The notes under the pieces were generated by a model, which was not told the DNA's origin, made no database searches, and saw only the letters and a list, made by a program, of their open reading frames with translations. From JALYQB01 sp035640155 (GTDB taxonomy: Bacteria; Actinomycetota; Actinomycetes; Mycobacteriales; Pseudonocardiaceae), in assembly GCA_035640155.1 (NCBI GenBank), contig DASQWR010000052.1, positions 1 through 34,364 on the forward strand: a stretch of DNA of 34,364 bases, written 5' to 3'. This document shows positions 7,688 through 16,547 of this stretch, one piece after another. Each line of letters opens with the position of its first letter. Position 1 is the first letter of the stretch. The position numbers and the translations under genes were made by a program.

Positions 7688-7693
7688 TAGGGT
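7688..7693 (+). promoter_or_regulatory. -10 element of a probable leaderless promoter for trpG
   Basis: TAGGGT fits TANNNT and is followed by six G residues and then ATG 7700, so the transcript would begin at the start codon. The G tract cannot act as a leader ribosome site if transcription starts at the ATG. No clear -35 box was seen. Confidence 0.45.
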
Positions 7694-7699
7694 GGGGGG

Positions 7700-8344
7700 A
7701 TGCGGGTGCTCGTGATCGACAACTATGACAGCTTCGTCTACAACCTCGTGCAGTACCTGGCTCAGCTCGGTGCGCAGTGCGTGGTGCGACGCAACGACGA
7801 GCTCGGCCCCGGTGACGTCGACGCCGCGGACGGGGTGCTGGTGAGCCCCGGACCCGGGACTCCCGAGCGGGCCGGCGCCAGCATGGACGTCATCCGGGGC
7901 TGCGCCCGGAGCGGTCAGCCGGTGCTCGGGGTGTGCCTCGGGCACCAGGCGATCGGGGCGGTGTGGGGTGCGACGGTCGAGCGCGCGCCGGAGCTGCTGC
8001 ACGGCAAGACCTCACTGGTCCAGCACGACGGCACCGGGGTGCTCGCCGGTCTGCCCCGTCCGTTCACCGCGACCCGGTACCACTCGCTGACGGTCCGTCC
8101 GGAGACGGTGCCTGACGAGCTCGAGGTGATCGCGCGCACCGAGTCGGGCATCGTGATGGCGATGCAGCACCGCGAGCTACCGGTGCACGGGGTGCAGTTC
8201 CATCCCGAGTCGGTGCTCACCGAAGGCGGGCACCGGATGCTCGCGAACTGGATGCGCAGCGCCGGCGCTGACGTGCCCGAGGTTCGGGTGCTCGAGCTCG
8301 AGACGGGGATGCGGGAGCTGGCCGCCTCGGCCGCGGTCCCCTGA
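7700..8344 (+). CDS. trpG: Anthranilate/aminodeoxychorismate synthase glutamine amidotransferase subunit
   Basis: The 214-residue class I glutamine amidotransferase begins RVLVIDNYDSFVYNLVQYL. It has the nucleophile Cys79 in GVCLGHQ and the His168/Glu170 dyad in VQFHPES. It supplies ammonia from glutamine to a TrpE- or PabB-type chorismate-using partner. The position beside pknB corresponds to Rv0013, annotated trpG; the same protein may serve folate (pabA) or tryptophan synthesis, and no trpE or pabB is in this window. Translation probably starts leaderless at ATG 7700. Its TGA lies inside the hairpin shared with pknB. Confidence 0.92.
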   Translation: MRVLVIDNYDSFVYNLVQYLAQLGAQCVVRRNDELGPGDVDAADGVLVSPGPGTPERAGASMDVIRGCARSGQPVLGVCLGHQAIGAVWGATVERAPELLHGKTSLVQHDGTGVLAGLPRPFTATRYHSLTVRPETVPDELEVIARTESGIVMAMQHRELPVHGVQFHPESVLTEGGHRMLANWMRSAGADVPEVRVLELETGMRELAASAAVP

Positions 8345-8369
8345 CACCCAGCGCACGGGCGTCAGGGGA
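8337..8369. terminator. Bidirectional hairpin between trpG and pknB
   Basis: TCCCCTGAC (8337-8345) pairs perfectly with GTCAGGGGA (8361-8369) over 9 base pairs with a 15-base loop. The TGA of trpG and the TGA of pknB are the same sequence read on each arm. There is no long T run, as is common for high-GC actinobacterial terminators, so the terminator function is inferred from position between two convergent genes. Confidence 0.6.
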
Positions 8370-10296
8370 AGCCGGGCAAGCCGGGGAGGCCGGGTAGTCC
8401 GCCGGCGTTGGTGGTGGTGGCACCGTCCTCGTCCGCACCGATGTCGATGGTGATCGTCTGGTCGGGGGTGAACGTGGAACCGGGCGGCACGTCCTGGCCG
8501 ACCACCCTGCCGATCTGGGACCCGTCGCTCACCTGGACCCGGCGGACGGTGAGCTGGCCGTTCCAGCCGAGGTCGCTCAGGGTCCGCTGGGCCTGCTGCT
8601 GGGTCAGCCCCCGGAGGTCGGGCATCTGCAGGAGGTTGCCCCGGGACACGATGAGCGTGACGGTGCTCCCGGCCTCCACCTCGACGCCCCCGTCCGGGTC
8701 CTGGTCAACGACCTGGCCCTGCGGGTCGGCGGAGTCCACGTCCTGGATCTGCACCCGGAGGTCCGCGCCTTCGACATTGCTCCGGGCCTGGTCGACGTTG
8801 GTGCCGACCACGTTCGGGACCTTGACCAGCTCCGGTGCCACCCCTAGGGTGATCACCACTGGAGTACCCACGGCGACCTGCTGGCCTGCCGGCGGATCGC
8901 TCGCCACCACCCGGCCGACCTGGTTCTCGTCCTCGACCACCCGCTCGGCCGGGTTTCCGGACAGCGCCAGCCCGACATCGTCGAGCGCACGACGCGCCTC
9001 CTCAGGCCGGAGGCCGTTGAGGTTGGGGACCTCGACCTGGGCCGGGCCGCTGCCCACCCGCACCAGAACCGTGCTGCCCCGGTCGGCCTGCGCACCTCCA
9101 GCCGGATTGGTGGACACGACCCGGTCGAGCTGGTCGACCGTGGACGGGACATCCTCGCGGTCCACTTGGAACCCGGCCCGGTCGAGGGTCACCTGGGCGG
9201 CTTCGAAGGGTTCACCCACCACCTGGGGAACCGCGACCTGGGGCGGACCGCCCCCGAAGAGGTTGGTGAACAGCAGCAGGAGCAGCGTCAACAGCCCCAC
9301 CGCGACGAGGCCGGCTAGCACCAGCGGGCCCTTGCGACCACGGCGCCCGTCCTCGTCCGCGGGACCGGGGCGGTGCCGGCCCGGCCCCGCCTCCGCGGTC
9401 CCGGCGGCGAGCAGTCTGGTGCGGTCGTCGTCGGTCATCACCATCGGCGCCTGCGGGCGTTGCCCGGCGAGCACCCGCACCAGGTCGCTGCGCATCTCCG
9501 CGGCGGACTGGTAGCGGTTCGCGGGGTTCTTGCTCATCGACCTCAGCACCACCGCATCCAGCGCGGGGGAAACGTCCGGGTTCTCCTGCGACGGGCGTTT
9601 CGGGTCCTCCCGGACGTGCTGGTAGGCCACCGCGACCGGGGAGTCCCCGGTGAACGGCGGCGAGCCGGTGAGCAACTCGTAGAGCACACAGCCGGCTGCG
9701 TACACGTCCGAGCGGGCGTCCACCGACTCCCCGCGGGCCTGCTCGGGGGAGAGGTACTGCGCAGTACCGATCACCGCGGCGGTCTGGGTGACACCCGCCC
9801 CGTCGGCGAGAGCGCGGGCGATGCCGAAGTCCATCACCTTCACCGCACCCGCGGTGGTGATCATGACATTCGCCGGTTTGACGTCCCGGTGGATGATCCC
9901 GCCCCGGTGGCTGAAATCCAGCGCGGCGCACACGTCGGCCATCGTCTCGATGGCCTGCTGCTCGTCCATCGGGCCGTCCCGCTTGACGATGTCGCGCAGG
10001 GTGCGTCCGTCGACGTACTCCATCACGATGTAGGGCAGCGGACCGAACTCGGTCTGGGTCTCACCGGTGTCGTAGACGGCGACGATCGCGGGGTGGTTCA
10101 GCGAGGCGGCGTTCTGCGCCTCGCGGCGGAACCGGAGCTGGAACTGAGGGTCGCGCGCGAGGTCGGCACGCAGCACCTTGACTGCCACGTCGCGGCCCAG
10201 TCGCGCGTCCTTGGCCCGGTGGACCTCGGACATGCCGCCGTAGCCGAGCACCTCGCCCAGCTCGTAGCGCTCCGATAGCAGTCGGGGGGTGGTCAT
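8362..10296 (-). CDS. pknB: Ser/Thr protein kinase PknB with four PASTA domains
   Basis: The protein has 644 residues. The kinase domain (1 to about 275) has the Gly loop GYGGMSEV, Lys40 in AVKVL, HRDVKPANVM (Asp138), DFG 156-158 and an activation loop TQTAAVIGTAQYLSPEQARG, with Thr170 and Thr172 matching the known autophosphorylated pair of M. tuberculosis PknB. A juxtamembrane linker, one helix (325-345) and four PASTA repeats (about 355-416, 421-486, 491-552, 556-620) follow. The tail is Gly-Leu-Pro repeats. PASTA domains bind muropeptides or lipid II and localise the kinase to growth zones. The start is ATG 10296; no ORF further upstream matches the family. It is the last gene of the operon, 56 bases after pknA. 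Confidence 0.97.
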   Translation of the reverse strand: MTTPRLLSERYELGEVLGYGGMSEVHRAKDARLGRDVAVKVLRADLARDPQFQLRFRREAQNAASLNHPAIVAVYDTGETQTEFGPLPYIVMEYVDGRTLRDIVKRDGPMDEQQAIETMADVCAALDFSHRGGIIHRDVKPANVMITTAGAVKVMDFGIARALADGAGVTQTAAVIGTAQYLSPEQARGESVDARSDVYAAGCVLYELLTGSPPFTGDSPVAVAYQHVREDPKRPSQENPDVSPALDAVVLRSMSKNPANRYQSAAEMRSDLVRVLAGQRPQAPMVMTDDDRTRLLAAGTAEAGPGRHRPGPADEDGRRGRKGPLVLAGLVAVGLLTLLLLLFTNLFGGGPPQVAVPQVVGEPFEAAQVTLDRAGFQVDREDVPSTVDQLDRVVSTNPAGGAQADRGSTVLVRVGSGPAQVEVPNLNGLRPEEARRALDDVGLALSGNPAERVVEDENQVGRVVASDPPAGQQVAVGTPVVITLGVAPELVKVPNVVGTNVDQARSNVEGADLRVQIQDVDSADPQGQVVDQDPDGGVEVEAGSTVTLIVSRGNLLQMPDLRGLTQQQAQRTLSDLGWNGQLTVRRVQVSDGSQIGRVVGQDVPPGSTFTPDQTITIDIGADEDGATTTNAGGLPGLPGLPGFP

Positions 10297-10352
10297 CGGT
10301 CGCCCATCCGCCTCATCGTCAGGGTTCACTCCTCGTCCAGGGCTCCGGCCGG

Positions 10353-11792
10353 TCACGGGGGAAGCCTCAGGCAGGTGAGGGTCACCACGCTGCCGGGCTC
10401 GACGGAGCCGGTGGGCTCGACCTCCATCACCAGGCAGTCCTCCTGGTCGGTGGCGTCGAGCTCCGCGCCGTCCGTGTCGACCACGAGGGGCTGCAGGCCC
10501 TCGTCGGCCAGCCGCTCGGCCGCGTCGTCGCTGCTGCGCCCGACATAGTCCGTGAACTCGACCACCACCGCCTCGGGACCGTCCTCGGCGGGCTGATCCG
10601 GCGCGAGCTGCGAGATGTCGCGAGGATCCGGTTCCTGGGCCGGCGGCGGCACTTCGGCGCTCGGCGCGGGCAGCCCGGTGGCGCCGGGTTGGGTTCCGTC
10701 GGCGCGCCACAGCTCCCGCAGCCCGATAGCACCCAGCGCGAGCGCCGCGACCAGCAGGACGGCGATCATCCACCCGCCGCGCCGGCGCGGGTCGGACTGG
10801 CGGGACGGGGGGTAGGGGGTGGGCGACGCGCTGTGCGGCCCGGTGAGCGCGCCGGGCGGCAACAACGCCGTTCGCGGCGGCGGCGCGGGATGCACCTGGG
10901 TTGCGGGGTAGCCACCGGCGAGCAGCGTGGTCGCCTCCGCTCCGGCCATGCCGGCGGGGACGGGCAGCCGGTATCCGGAGCGCAGGGCACCGACCGCGTG
11001 GGCGAACTCCCCACCGGTGGCGTAGCGCTGCCGGGGGTCCTTGACCAGCGTCGCCTCGATCAGCGAGCGCACCCCGTGCGGAACGTAGGGCGGCAGCGGG
11101 GGCGGCGCCTCCCGGATGTGCATCATGGCCACGGTGACGGCGCTGTCGGCGTCGAACGGTCGGTGCCCGCTCAGGCACTCGTAGCCCACCACTCCGAGGG
11201 AGTAGACGTCGCTCGCGGAGCCCGCCTCGGAGCCGGTTGCCTGCTCGGGGGCGATGTAGTGCGCGGTGCCCATCACGATGCCCGCGCGCGTCACGGGCGC
11301 GGCGTCCACCGCTCTGGCGATGCCGAAGTCGGTGAGCTTCACCGTGCCGCCCGGGGTGAGCAGGATGTTGCCCGGCTTGACGTCGCGGTGCACCAGCCCA
11401 CGCTCGTGCGCGGCCTGCAGGGCGTGGCCCGCCTGCTCCAGAATGTCGAGAGTGTGCTCCGCGGAGAGCCGGTGCTGCCGGGCGAGCACCGTGGCCAGGG
11501 GCTCCCCGGCGACCAGCTCCATCACCAGGTAGGCGGTCTGCTCGGAGGTCTCGCCGTAGTCGTGCACGGCGGCTATGCCCGAGTGGTTCAGCGATGCGGT
11601 GGTGCGTGCCTCAGCGCGGAAGCGGCGCCGGAACTCGTCGTCGCCGGACAGCTCGGGCTTGAGCACCTTGACCGCGACCTGGCGGTCCAGCCGGATGTCA
11701 GCTGCCTCCCAGACCTCACCCATCCCGCCGACCGCGATGCGGCTGCCGAGCCGGTAACGCTCGACCAGCAGCTGGCCGGTCGCGAGCGTCAT
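10353..11792 (-). CDS. pknA: Ser/Thr protein kinase PknA with an extracellular PASTA-like domain
   Basis: The protein has 479 residues. The kinase domain shows VGGMGEVWEA, Lys42 in AVKVLK, HRDVKPGN (Asp137), DFG 155-157 and GTAHYIAPEQATG. A Pro-rich linker leads to one helix (about 341-358). The outside part contains VVVEFTDYVGRSSDDAAERLADEGLQ and then EPTGSVEPGSVVTLTC at 410-474, which has the layout of a single PASTA repeat and carries Cys453 and Cys474. Mycobacterial PknA is shorter and has no PASTA. PknA phosphorylates divisome and cell-shape proteins such as Wag31 and FtsZ and activates PknB. ATG 11792 overlaps the pbpA stop (ATGA). Confidence 0.95.
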   Translation of the reverse strand: MTLATGQLLVERYRLGSRIAVGGMGEVWEAADIRLDRQVAVKVLKPELSGDDEFRRRFRAEARTTASLNHSGIAAVHDYGETSEQTAYLVMELVAGEPLATVLARQHRLSAEHTLDILEQAGHALQAAHERGLVHRDVKPGNILLTPGGTVKLTDFGIARAVDAAPVTRAGIVMGTAHYIAPEQATGSEAGSASDVYSLGVVGYECLSGHRPFDADSAVTVAMMHIREAPPPLPPYVPHGVRSLIEATLVKDPRQRYATGGEFAHAVGALRSGYRLPVPAGMAGAEATTLLAGGYPATQVHPAPPPRTALLPPGALTGPHSASPTPYPPSRQSDPRRRGGWMIAVLLVAALALGAIGLRELWRADGTQPGATGLPAPSAEVPPPAQEPDPRDISQLAPDQPAEDGPEAVVVEFTDYVGRSSDDAAERLADEGLQPLVVDTDGAELDATDQEDCLVMEVEPTGSVEPGSVVTLTCLRLPP

Positions 11793-13255
11793 GGGGTCCC
11801 CTGCAGCGCGGCGGCGATCACGGCCCGCCCGATCGGCGCCGCGACCGAGCCCCCGGTGGCCTGGGCACCCCGGTCGCCACCGTCCTCGACCACGACGGCG
11901 ACCGCGACCTGCGGGTTGTCGGCCGGAGCGAAGGCGACGTACCACGCGTGCGGCGGTTCGCCGTCGCCCTGCTCGGCGGTGCCGGTCTTGGACGCGATCG
12001 GAACACCGGAGATCTTGCCACCACCCCTGGTGCGTTCCTCGGAGGCGATCATCATGGTGGTGATCTGCTCGGCGGTCTGCCGGGACATCGCCTCCTCGGC
12101 CTCCTCTGCCTCGAAGTCCTCGAGGCTGGAGAGGTCCGGCGCGAGGACGGTGCGGACCAACTGAGGCCGCATCCGGACACCGTCGTTGGCGATCGTCGCG
12201 GCGATCACCGCGTTCTGCAGCGGGGTGATCGCGACGTCGCGCTGGCCGATCCCGGACTGCTGCAGAACCGCCGTGTCGGGGATGTCACCGATCGTCGACG
12301 GCGCGACGGCGATCGATACGTCGAGGTCCCGCTGGCCGATGCCGAACCGCTCGGCCTGCTGGCGGAATGCCTCTTCCCCGGTCATCGCGGCGAGCTGGGC
12401 GAACGCGGTGTTGCACGAGCGGGCCAGTGCCTCGGTCAGCGACGCCGTCTGCCCGTTGCCGCACGGGTCACCCCCGAAGTTCGGCAACGGGGTGACCGTG
12501 TCCTGCAGCGTGATGGTCGGCGCCGCGGTGAGCTGCGTGTCCGGGGTGGCCGCGCCGGACTCCAGTGCCGCCGCGGTGGTGACGAGCTTGAAGGTCGAGC
12601 CGGGTGGGTAGATCGAGGCCACCGCCCGGTTGAGCAGCGGGACGCCGTTCTCCTCGGCGGTGAACTCCTCCCAGGCGGCCTGCGGCACCGCACCGTCGTG
12701 GCTGGCCAGCCGGTTCGGGTCATAGGACGGGGTCGAGGCCATCGCCAGGATCTCGCCGGTGTCCGGACGCAATGCGACCACGGCGCCGGTGTAGCCACGG
12801 CTGGTGAGCTCGTCGTAGGCCACCTGCTGCACCGCGGGGTTCACTGTGAGCTCCACGCTGCCACCGCTCGGCTCGCGCCCGGTGACGAGGTCGGACACTC
12901 GCCGCACGAACAGCCGCCCGTCCGAGCCGTTGAGTACCGAATCCATGGCGTTCTCCATGCCGCCGGCGCCGTAGCGCAGCGAGTAGTAGCCGGTGACCGG
13001 CGCGTACACCGGGCCCTCCAGGTACTGCCGCTGGAAGCGCAGCTCGCCACCGGTGGGCACCGAGCTGGCCAGCGGCAGCCCGCCGGCGATGATCTGCCCG
13101 CGCTGGCGGCTGTACTCGTCGAGCAGGACCCGGCGGTTACGTGGATCGGAGCGGTAGTCATCGGCACTGACCACCTGGATGTAGGTGGCGTTGGCGAGCA
13201 GCAAGACGATCATTCCCATGACGGCCAGCGCCACCCGTCGCAGCGGGGTGTTCAT
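11789..13255 (-). CDS. pbpA: Class B penicillin-binding protein PbpA (transpeptidase)
   Basis: The 488-residue protein has an N-terminal membrane anchor (residues 8-28). A PBP dimerisation segment includes GGLPLASSVPTGGELRFQR and YAPVTGYYS. The transpeptidase domain carries the three active-site motifs: STFK (nucleophile Ser220), SCN (280-282) and KTGTAEQG (423-429). It cross-links peptidoglycan, working with the RodA/FtsW-type polymerase encoded just upstream. The length and position correspond to Rv0016c. Both ends overlap neighbours by 4 bases (ATGA with rodA and with pknA), so the three proteins are probably made in fixed ratio. Confidence 0.96.
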   Translation of the reverse strand: MNTPLRRVALAVMGMIVLLLANATYIQVVSADDYRSDPRNRRVLLDEYSRQRGQIIAGGLPLASSVPTGGELRFQRQYLEGPVYAPVTGYYSLRYGAGGMENAMDSVLNGSDGRLFVRRVSDLVTGREPSGGSVELTVNPAVQQVAYDELTSRGYTGAVVALRPDTGEILAMASTPSYDPNRLASHDGAVPQAAWEEFTAEENGVPLLNRAVASIYPPGSTFKLVTTAAALESGAATPDTQLTAAPTITLQDTVTPLPNFGGDPCGNGQTASLTEALARSCNTAFAQLAAMTGEEAFRQQAERFGIGQRDLDVSIAVAPSTIGDIPDTAVLQQSGIGQRDVAITPLQNAVIAATIANDGVRMRPQLVRTVLAPDLSSLEDFEAEEAEEAMSRQTAEQITTMMIASEERTRGGGKISGVPIASKTGTAEQGDGEPPHAWYVAFAPADNPQVAVAVVVEDGGDRGAQATGGSVAAPIGRAVIAAALQGTP

Positions 13256-14688
13256 GACGGGCGCTCGACCATCTCGGTGTGCGCCTCGGCGAGGGGCGCC
13301 TGCTGGCGGCGGGCGACGGGTGCGGCCGGGCGCCGCGCCGCATCGGAGATCCGCAGCAGCAGCGCTACGAGGATGTAGTTCGCCAGCAGCGAGGACCCGC
13401 CATAGGACAGGAACGGCGCGGTGAGTCCGGTCAGCGGGATCAGCTTGGTGACCCCGCCGACGACGACGAACACCTGCAGGCCGATCGCGAACGCCAGGCC
13501 AGCCGCGAGCAGCTTGCCGAAGGTGTCCCGCACCGACAGCGCGCTGCGCATCCCGCGCATGACCAGCAGCAGGTACAGGAACAGCACCGCGGCGAGCCCG
13601 ACGAACCCGAGCTCCTCACCGATCGCGGCGGTGATGAAGTCGGTGTGCGCCGCGGGCACCAGGTCCGGCCGCCCGCCGCCGAGCCCGGTGCCGAACACCC
13701 CGCCGGTGCCGAGCCCGAACAGTGACTGCGCCATCTGGTAGCCCGAGCCGTCGTAGTCGGAGAACGGGTCCAGCCAGGCGGTGACCCGGCGCTGCACGTG
13801 GCCGAAGAGCTGGTGGGCGACCACCGCGCCGCCAACGAAGAAGGCCAGCCCGATGACCAGCCAGGCCACCCGCTCGGTGGCGATGTAGACCAGCACCAGC
13901 ACGATGCCGAAGAACAGCAGCGAGGAGCCCAGGTCCTTCTCCAGCACCAGCACGCCCAGTGACAGGCCCCAGGCCACCACCAGCGGCGCCAGGTCACGGG
14001 CCCGGGGCAGCTCCATCCCCAGCACCTTCTTGCCGGCCGTGGTGAACAGGTCACGCTTGATCACCAGGAAGGAGGCGAAGAAGACCATCAGCAGGATCTT
14101 GGCGAACTCCCCCGGCTGGATCCCGAGGCCGCCGAAACGCAGCCAGATCTTGGCGCCGTTGACCTCCGAGATCGAGCTCGGGAGCAGGCCGGGCAGGGCG
14201 AGCAGCACCAGGCCGGCGAGCCCGCAGGTGTAGCCGTAGCGCGCCAGCATCCGATGATCCCGTACCGCAACCAGCAGCGCGACGAACAGGATCAACGCCA
14301 GCGTGGTCCAGGCGATCTGGCGGGGCACCTCACCCGCCGGGAGGGCGGCACCGACAGCCGCGGCCTCGGCCGTCTCGGCCAGGTCGAGCCGGTGGATCAT
14401 CACCAGCCCCAGCCCGTTGAGCAGCGCCACGCAGGGCAGGATCAGCGGGTCGGCGTAGGGCGCCAGGATTCGCACCGCGACGTGGGCGGCGGCGAACAGC
14501 CCCAGGTAGGCGAGACCGTAGTAGAGCAGCGAGCGGGACAGCTGCTGTTCCTGGTTCAGCTCGACGAGCACCAGTGCGGCGGTCACCACGAAGGCGGCGA
14601 AGGCCAGCATCGCCAGCTCTTGGTTGCGTTTGGTGGTCGGCCTGGGTGCTGCGGCGGGCTGCACGGGGGCGGACGCGGCCGACATCAT
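13252..14688 (-). CDS. rodA: SEDS-family peptidoglycan polymerase RodA/FtsW
   Basis: The 478-residue polytopic membrane protein has about 10-12 helices. SEDS-family hallmarks are GAKIWLRFGGLGIQPGEFAKILLMVFFASFL, VVAWGLSLGVLVLEKDLGSSLLFFGIVLVLVY, SLFGLGTGGVFGTGLGGG, TDFITAAIGEELGFVG and PLTGLTAPFLSYGGSSLL. SEDS proteins polymerise glycan strands from lipid II and pair with class B PBPs; the pbpA gene follows with a 4-base overlap. Either ATG 14688 (ATGA overlap with the pstP stop) or ATG 14685 (TGATG) could be the start, so the first Met is uncertain by one residue. The short Ala/Pro-rich N-terminus is cytoplasmic. Confidence 0.95.
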   Translation of the reverse strand: MMSAASAPVQPAAAPRPTTKRNQELAMLAFAAFVVTAALVLVELNQEQQLSRSLLYYGLAYLGLFAAAHVAVRILAPYADPLILPCVALLNGLGLVMIHRLDLAETAEAAAVGAALPAGEVPRQIAWTTLALILFVALLVAVRDHRMLARYGYTCGLAGLVLLALPGLLPSSISEVNGAKIWLRFGGLGIQPGEFAKILLMVFFASFLVIKRDLFTTAGKKVLGMELPRARDLAPLVVAWGLSLGVLVLEKDLGSSLLFFGIVLVLVYIATERVAWLVIGLAFFVGGAVVAHQLFGHVQRRVTAWLDPFSDYDGSGYQMAQSLFGLGTGGVFGTGLGGGRPDLVPAAHTDFITAAIGEELGFVGLAAVLFLYLLLVMRGMRSALSVRDTFGKLLAAGLAFAIGLQVFVVVGGVTKLIPLTGLTAPFLSYGGSSLLANYILVALLLRISDAARRPAAPVARRQQAPLAEAHTEMVERPS

Positions 14689-16064
14689 CCCACCGTCCGG
14701 CAGTCCACTCCGGGCTCCGGAGTGACCTCGGGCAGCGGGCTGCCGGTGTCGCCCGGCAGCGGCACCGGGAACCCCGATGCGACGGGTGGCGCGGTGGTGG
14801 GCGGTGGTGCGGTGGTGCCGGATCCGCTGCCCCTGGCCGAGCACGGCGGCAGGAGCTGCTCGGTGCGCAGCCGGGTGACCGTCGCACGGGCCCCCTGCAG
14901 GCCGTCGACCTGGGTGATCCCCTGCTCCACGTCGCGACGCACCGCGGGCTTGAGGTCGACGAGGGCGATCTCCTCACAGTCCGTGGCCCCGGGCCGGCAG
15001 CTGGTCTCGGCGACGGTGTGCAGGGGTACTCCCAGTACCTCACCGGTGATCCCACGGAAGATCGCCACCCGGCCGTCAGACCGCGCGCTGACGTAGTACT
15101 GGCCAAGCACCCAGAGGTACCCGGCCACCGCGCTGCCGGCAAGCAGCAGGAGCAACGCCAGCGCGCCCGCGACTCGGCGGCGCCGGGTGCCGCGGCGAGC
15201 TCGGGGGTCAGGTGGGGGCGGCTCGATCCGCTGCCGCTCGCTGTGGGGCAGCGTCGTCACCGACGCCCGCGCGGCCGCGGAGTTGGGCGCGGCGTCCTCC
15301 ACACCGTCTCCGGCGGCGCCGCCGACGATCGGGGCGTCGTCACCGTAGTCGACGTCGACCACGTCGGCGACGATGCAGGTGACGTTGTCCGGCCCGCCAC
15401 CCTTGAGCGCCAGCTCGATGAGCCGGTCGGAGCAGGCCTGAGGGTCGGGCATCCGCAGCGCGTCGGCCAGTGTCTCGTGACTCACCGGCCCGGACAGCCC
15501 GTCGGAGCACAGCAGGTAGCGGTCCCCGGCCCGGGCCTCCCGCACCGTGAGCGAGGGGTCCACGTCATGGCCGGTGAGCGCCTTGAGCAGCAGCGAGCGC
15601 TGGGGATGTTGGGACGCCTCGTCCTCGGTGATGCGCCCTTCGTCGATCAGCGACTGCACGAGTGTGTCGTCGTGGGTGATCTGGGTGAGGACGCCGTCCC
15701 GCATGAGGTAGGCGCGGGAGTCCCCGATGTGCGCCAGCCCGAGGCGGGTCCCAGCGAAGAGCACTGCGGTGAGAGTGGTGCCCATGCCCTCCAGTTCCGG
15801 GTCCTCTCCGACCAGTTCGGTGATCGCGGCGTTGCCGGTCTGGGTGGCCTCCCGAAGCTGGTCGAGCAGATCATTGCCGGGGTCGTCGTCGTCGAGCGGG
15901 GCGAATGCCGCGATGACGACCTTGGACGCCACCTCGCCCGCGGCGTGGCCGCCCATGCCGTCGGCGAGTGCCAGCAGCCGGGGGCCGGCATAGACCGAGT
16001 CCTGGTTGTTCTGCCGGACCAGACCGCGGTCGCTGCGGGCGGCGTACCGGAGGACGAGGGTCAT
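14685..16064 (-). CDS. pstP: PP2C-type Ser/Thr phosphatase PstP
   Basis: The 459-residue protein has a PP2C catalytic domain (1 to about 240) with the metal and phosphate residues in SDRGLVRQNNQDS, LADGMGGHAAGE (Asp35), GMGTTL, HIGDSRAYL, CSDGLSG (Asp188) and GGGPDNVTCIV (Asp226). A basic linker (RARRGTRRRR) leads to one helix (298-320), then an extracellular domain of about 135 residues ending in a Pro/Thr-rich tail. It is the sole phosphatase of this locus and reverses PknA and PknB phosphorylation. Its ATG overlaps the fhaB stop by 4 bases. Confidence 0.96.
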   Translation of the reverse strand: MTLVLRYAARSDRGLVRQNNQDSVYAGPRLLALADGMGGHAAGEVASKVVIAAFAPLDDDDPGNDLLDQLREATQTGNAAITELVGEDPELEGMGTTLTAVLFAGTRLGLAHIGDSRAYLMRDGVLTQITHDDTLVQSLIDEGRITEDEASQHPQRSLLLKALTGHDVDPSLTVREARAGDRYLLCSDGLSGPVSHETLADALRMPDPQACSDRLIELALKGGGPDNVTCIVADVVDVDYGDDAPIVGGAAGDGVEDAAPNSAAARASVTTLPHSERQRIEPPPPDPRARRGTRRRRVAGALALLLLLAGSAVAGYLWVLGQYYVSARSDGRVAIFRGITGEVLGVPLHTVAETSCRPGATDCEEIALVDLKPAVRRDVEQGITQVDGLQGARATVTRLRTEQLLPPCSARGSGSGTTAPPPTTAPPVASGFPVPLPGDTGSPLPEVTPEPGVDCRTVG

Positions 16065-16513
16065 GAGCGCAGCTCGATCACCGTCTTGCCGATGCGGATC
16101 GGAGCCCCGGGTGGGACCCGGATGGGTGCGGTGACCTTAGCCCGGTCCAGATACGTGCCGTTGGTGGATCCCAGGTCCTCCAGGAGCCAGTCCTCGCCGG
16201 AGAGGCTGAGCCGGGCGTGCCGGGTGGAGGCGTAGTCGTCGTCCAGCACCAGCGTGGAGTCGTCGGCCCGCCCGATGAGGATCGGACGGCCGTCCAAGGA
16301 GATGCGGGTGCCGGTCAGTGCGCCGCCGGTCACCACCAGCTGGCGGACGGCACGGTTGCGCTCGAACCTGCCGCGCCGTGGGATCGGGAGGCTCGTCCGC
16401 ACTCCCGACGCGGACGAGAGGTCCGCGCGGACTATCCGCAACGCGGCCACCATGAACAGCCAGAGCAGGGCGAGGAACCCTGCTCTGGTCAGCTGCAGCA
16501 CCAGCTCCGGCAT
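16061..16513 (-). CDS. fhaB: FHA-domain membrane protein FhaB (FipA-like)
   Basis: The 150-residue protein has an N-terminal helix (residues about 5-30, LVLQLTRAGFLALLWLFMVAALRIVRADL) and a C-terminal FHA domain with ILIGRADDSTLVLDD, STRHARLS and LGSTNGTYLD. The G-R, S-x-x-H and N-G residues that bind phosphothreonine are all present. In mycobacteria this protein (Rv0019c) links FtsZ and FtsQ to kinase signalling. I chose ATG 16513 because it gives the family N-terminus; the open frame to its left has no homology. It lies 34 bases after fhaA and overlaps pstP. Confidence 0.95.
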   Translation of the reverse strand: MPELVLQLTRAGFLALLWLFMVAALRIVRADLSSASGVRTSLPIPRRGRFERNRAVRQLVVTGGALTGTRISLDGRPILIGRADDSTLVLDDDYASTRHARLSLSGEDWLLEDLGSTNGTYLDRAKVTAPIRVPPGAPIRIGKTVIELRS

Positions 16514-16547
16514 GGCGCGTGTGGTCTCTCCTGCAGTCGTCCGGTCG

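Noticed and set aside
9373..10278. Plus-strand open frame of about 300 codons inside pknB
   Set aside because: It is the reverse complement of the conserved kinase domain; high GC removes stops and produces such frames.
10689..12164. Plus-strand open frame across pknA and pbpA
   Set aside because: Both genes on the minus strand have intact catalytic motifs and overlapping stops and starts; the plus frame has none.
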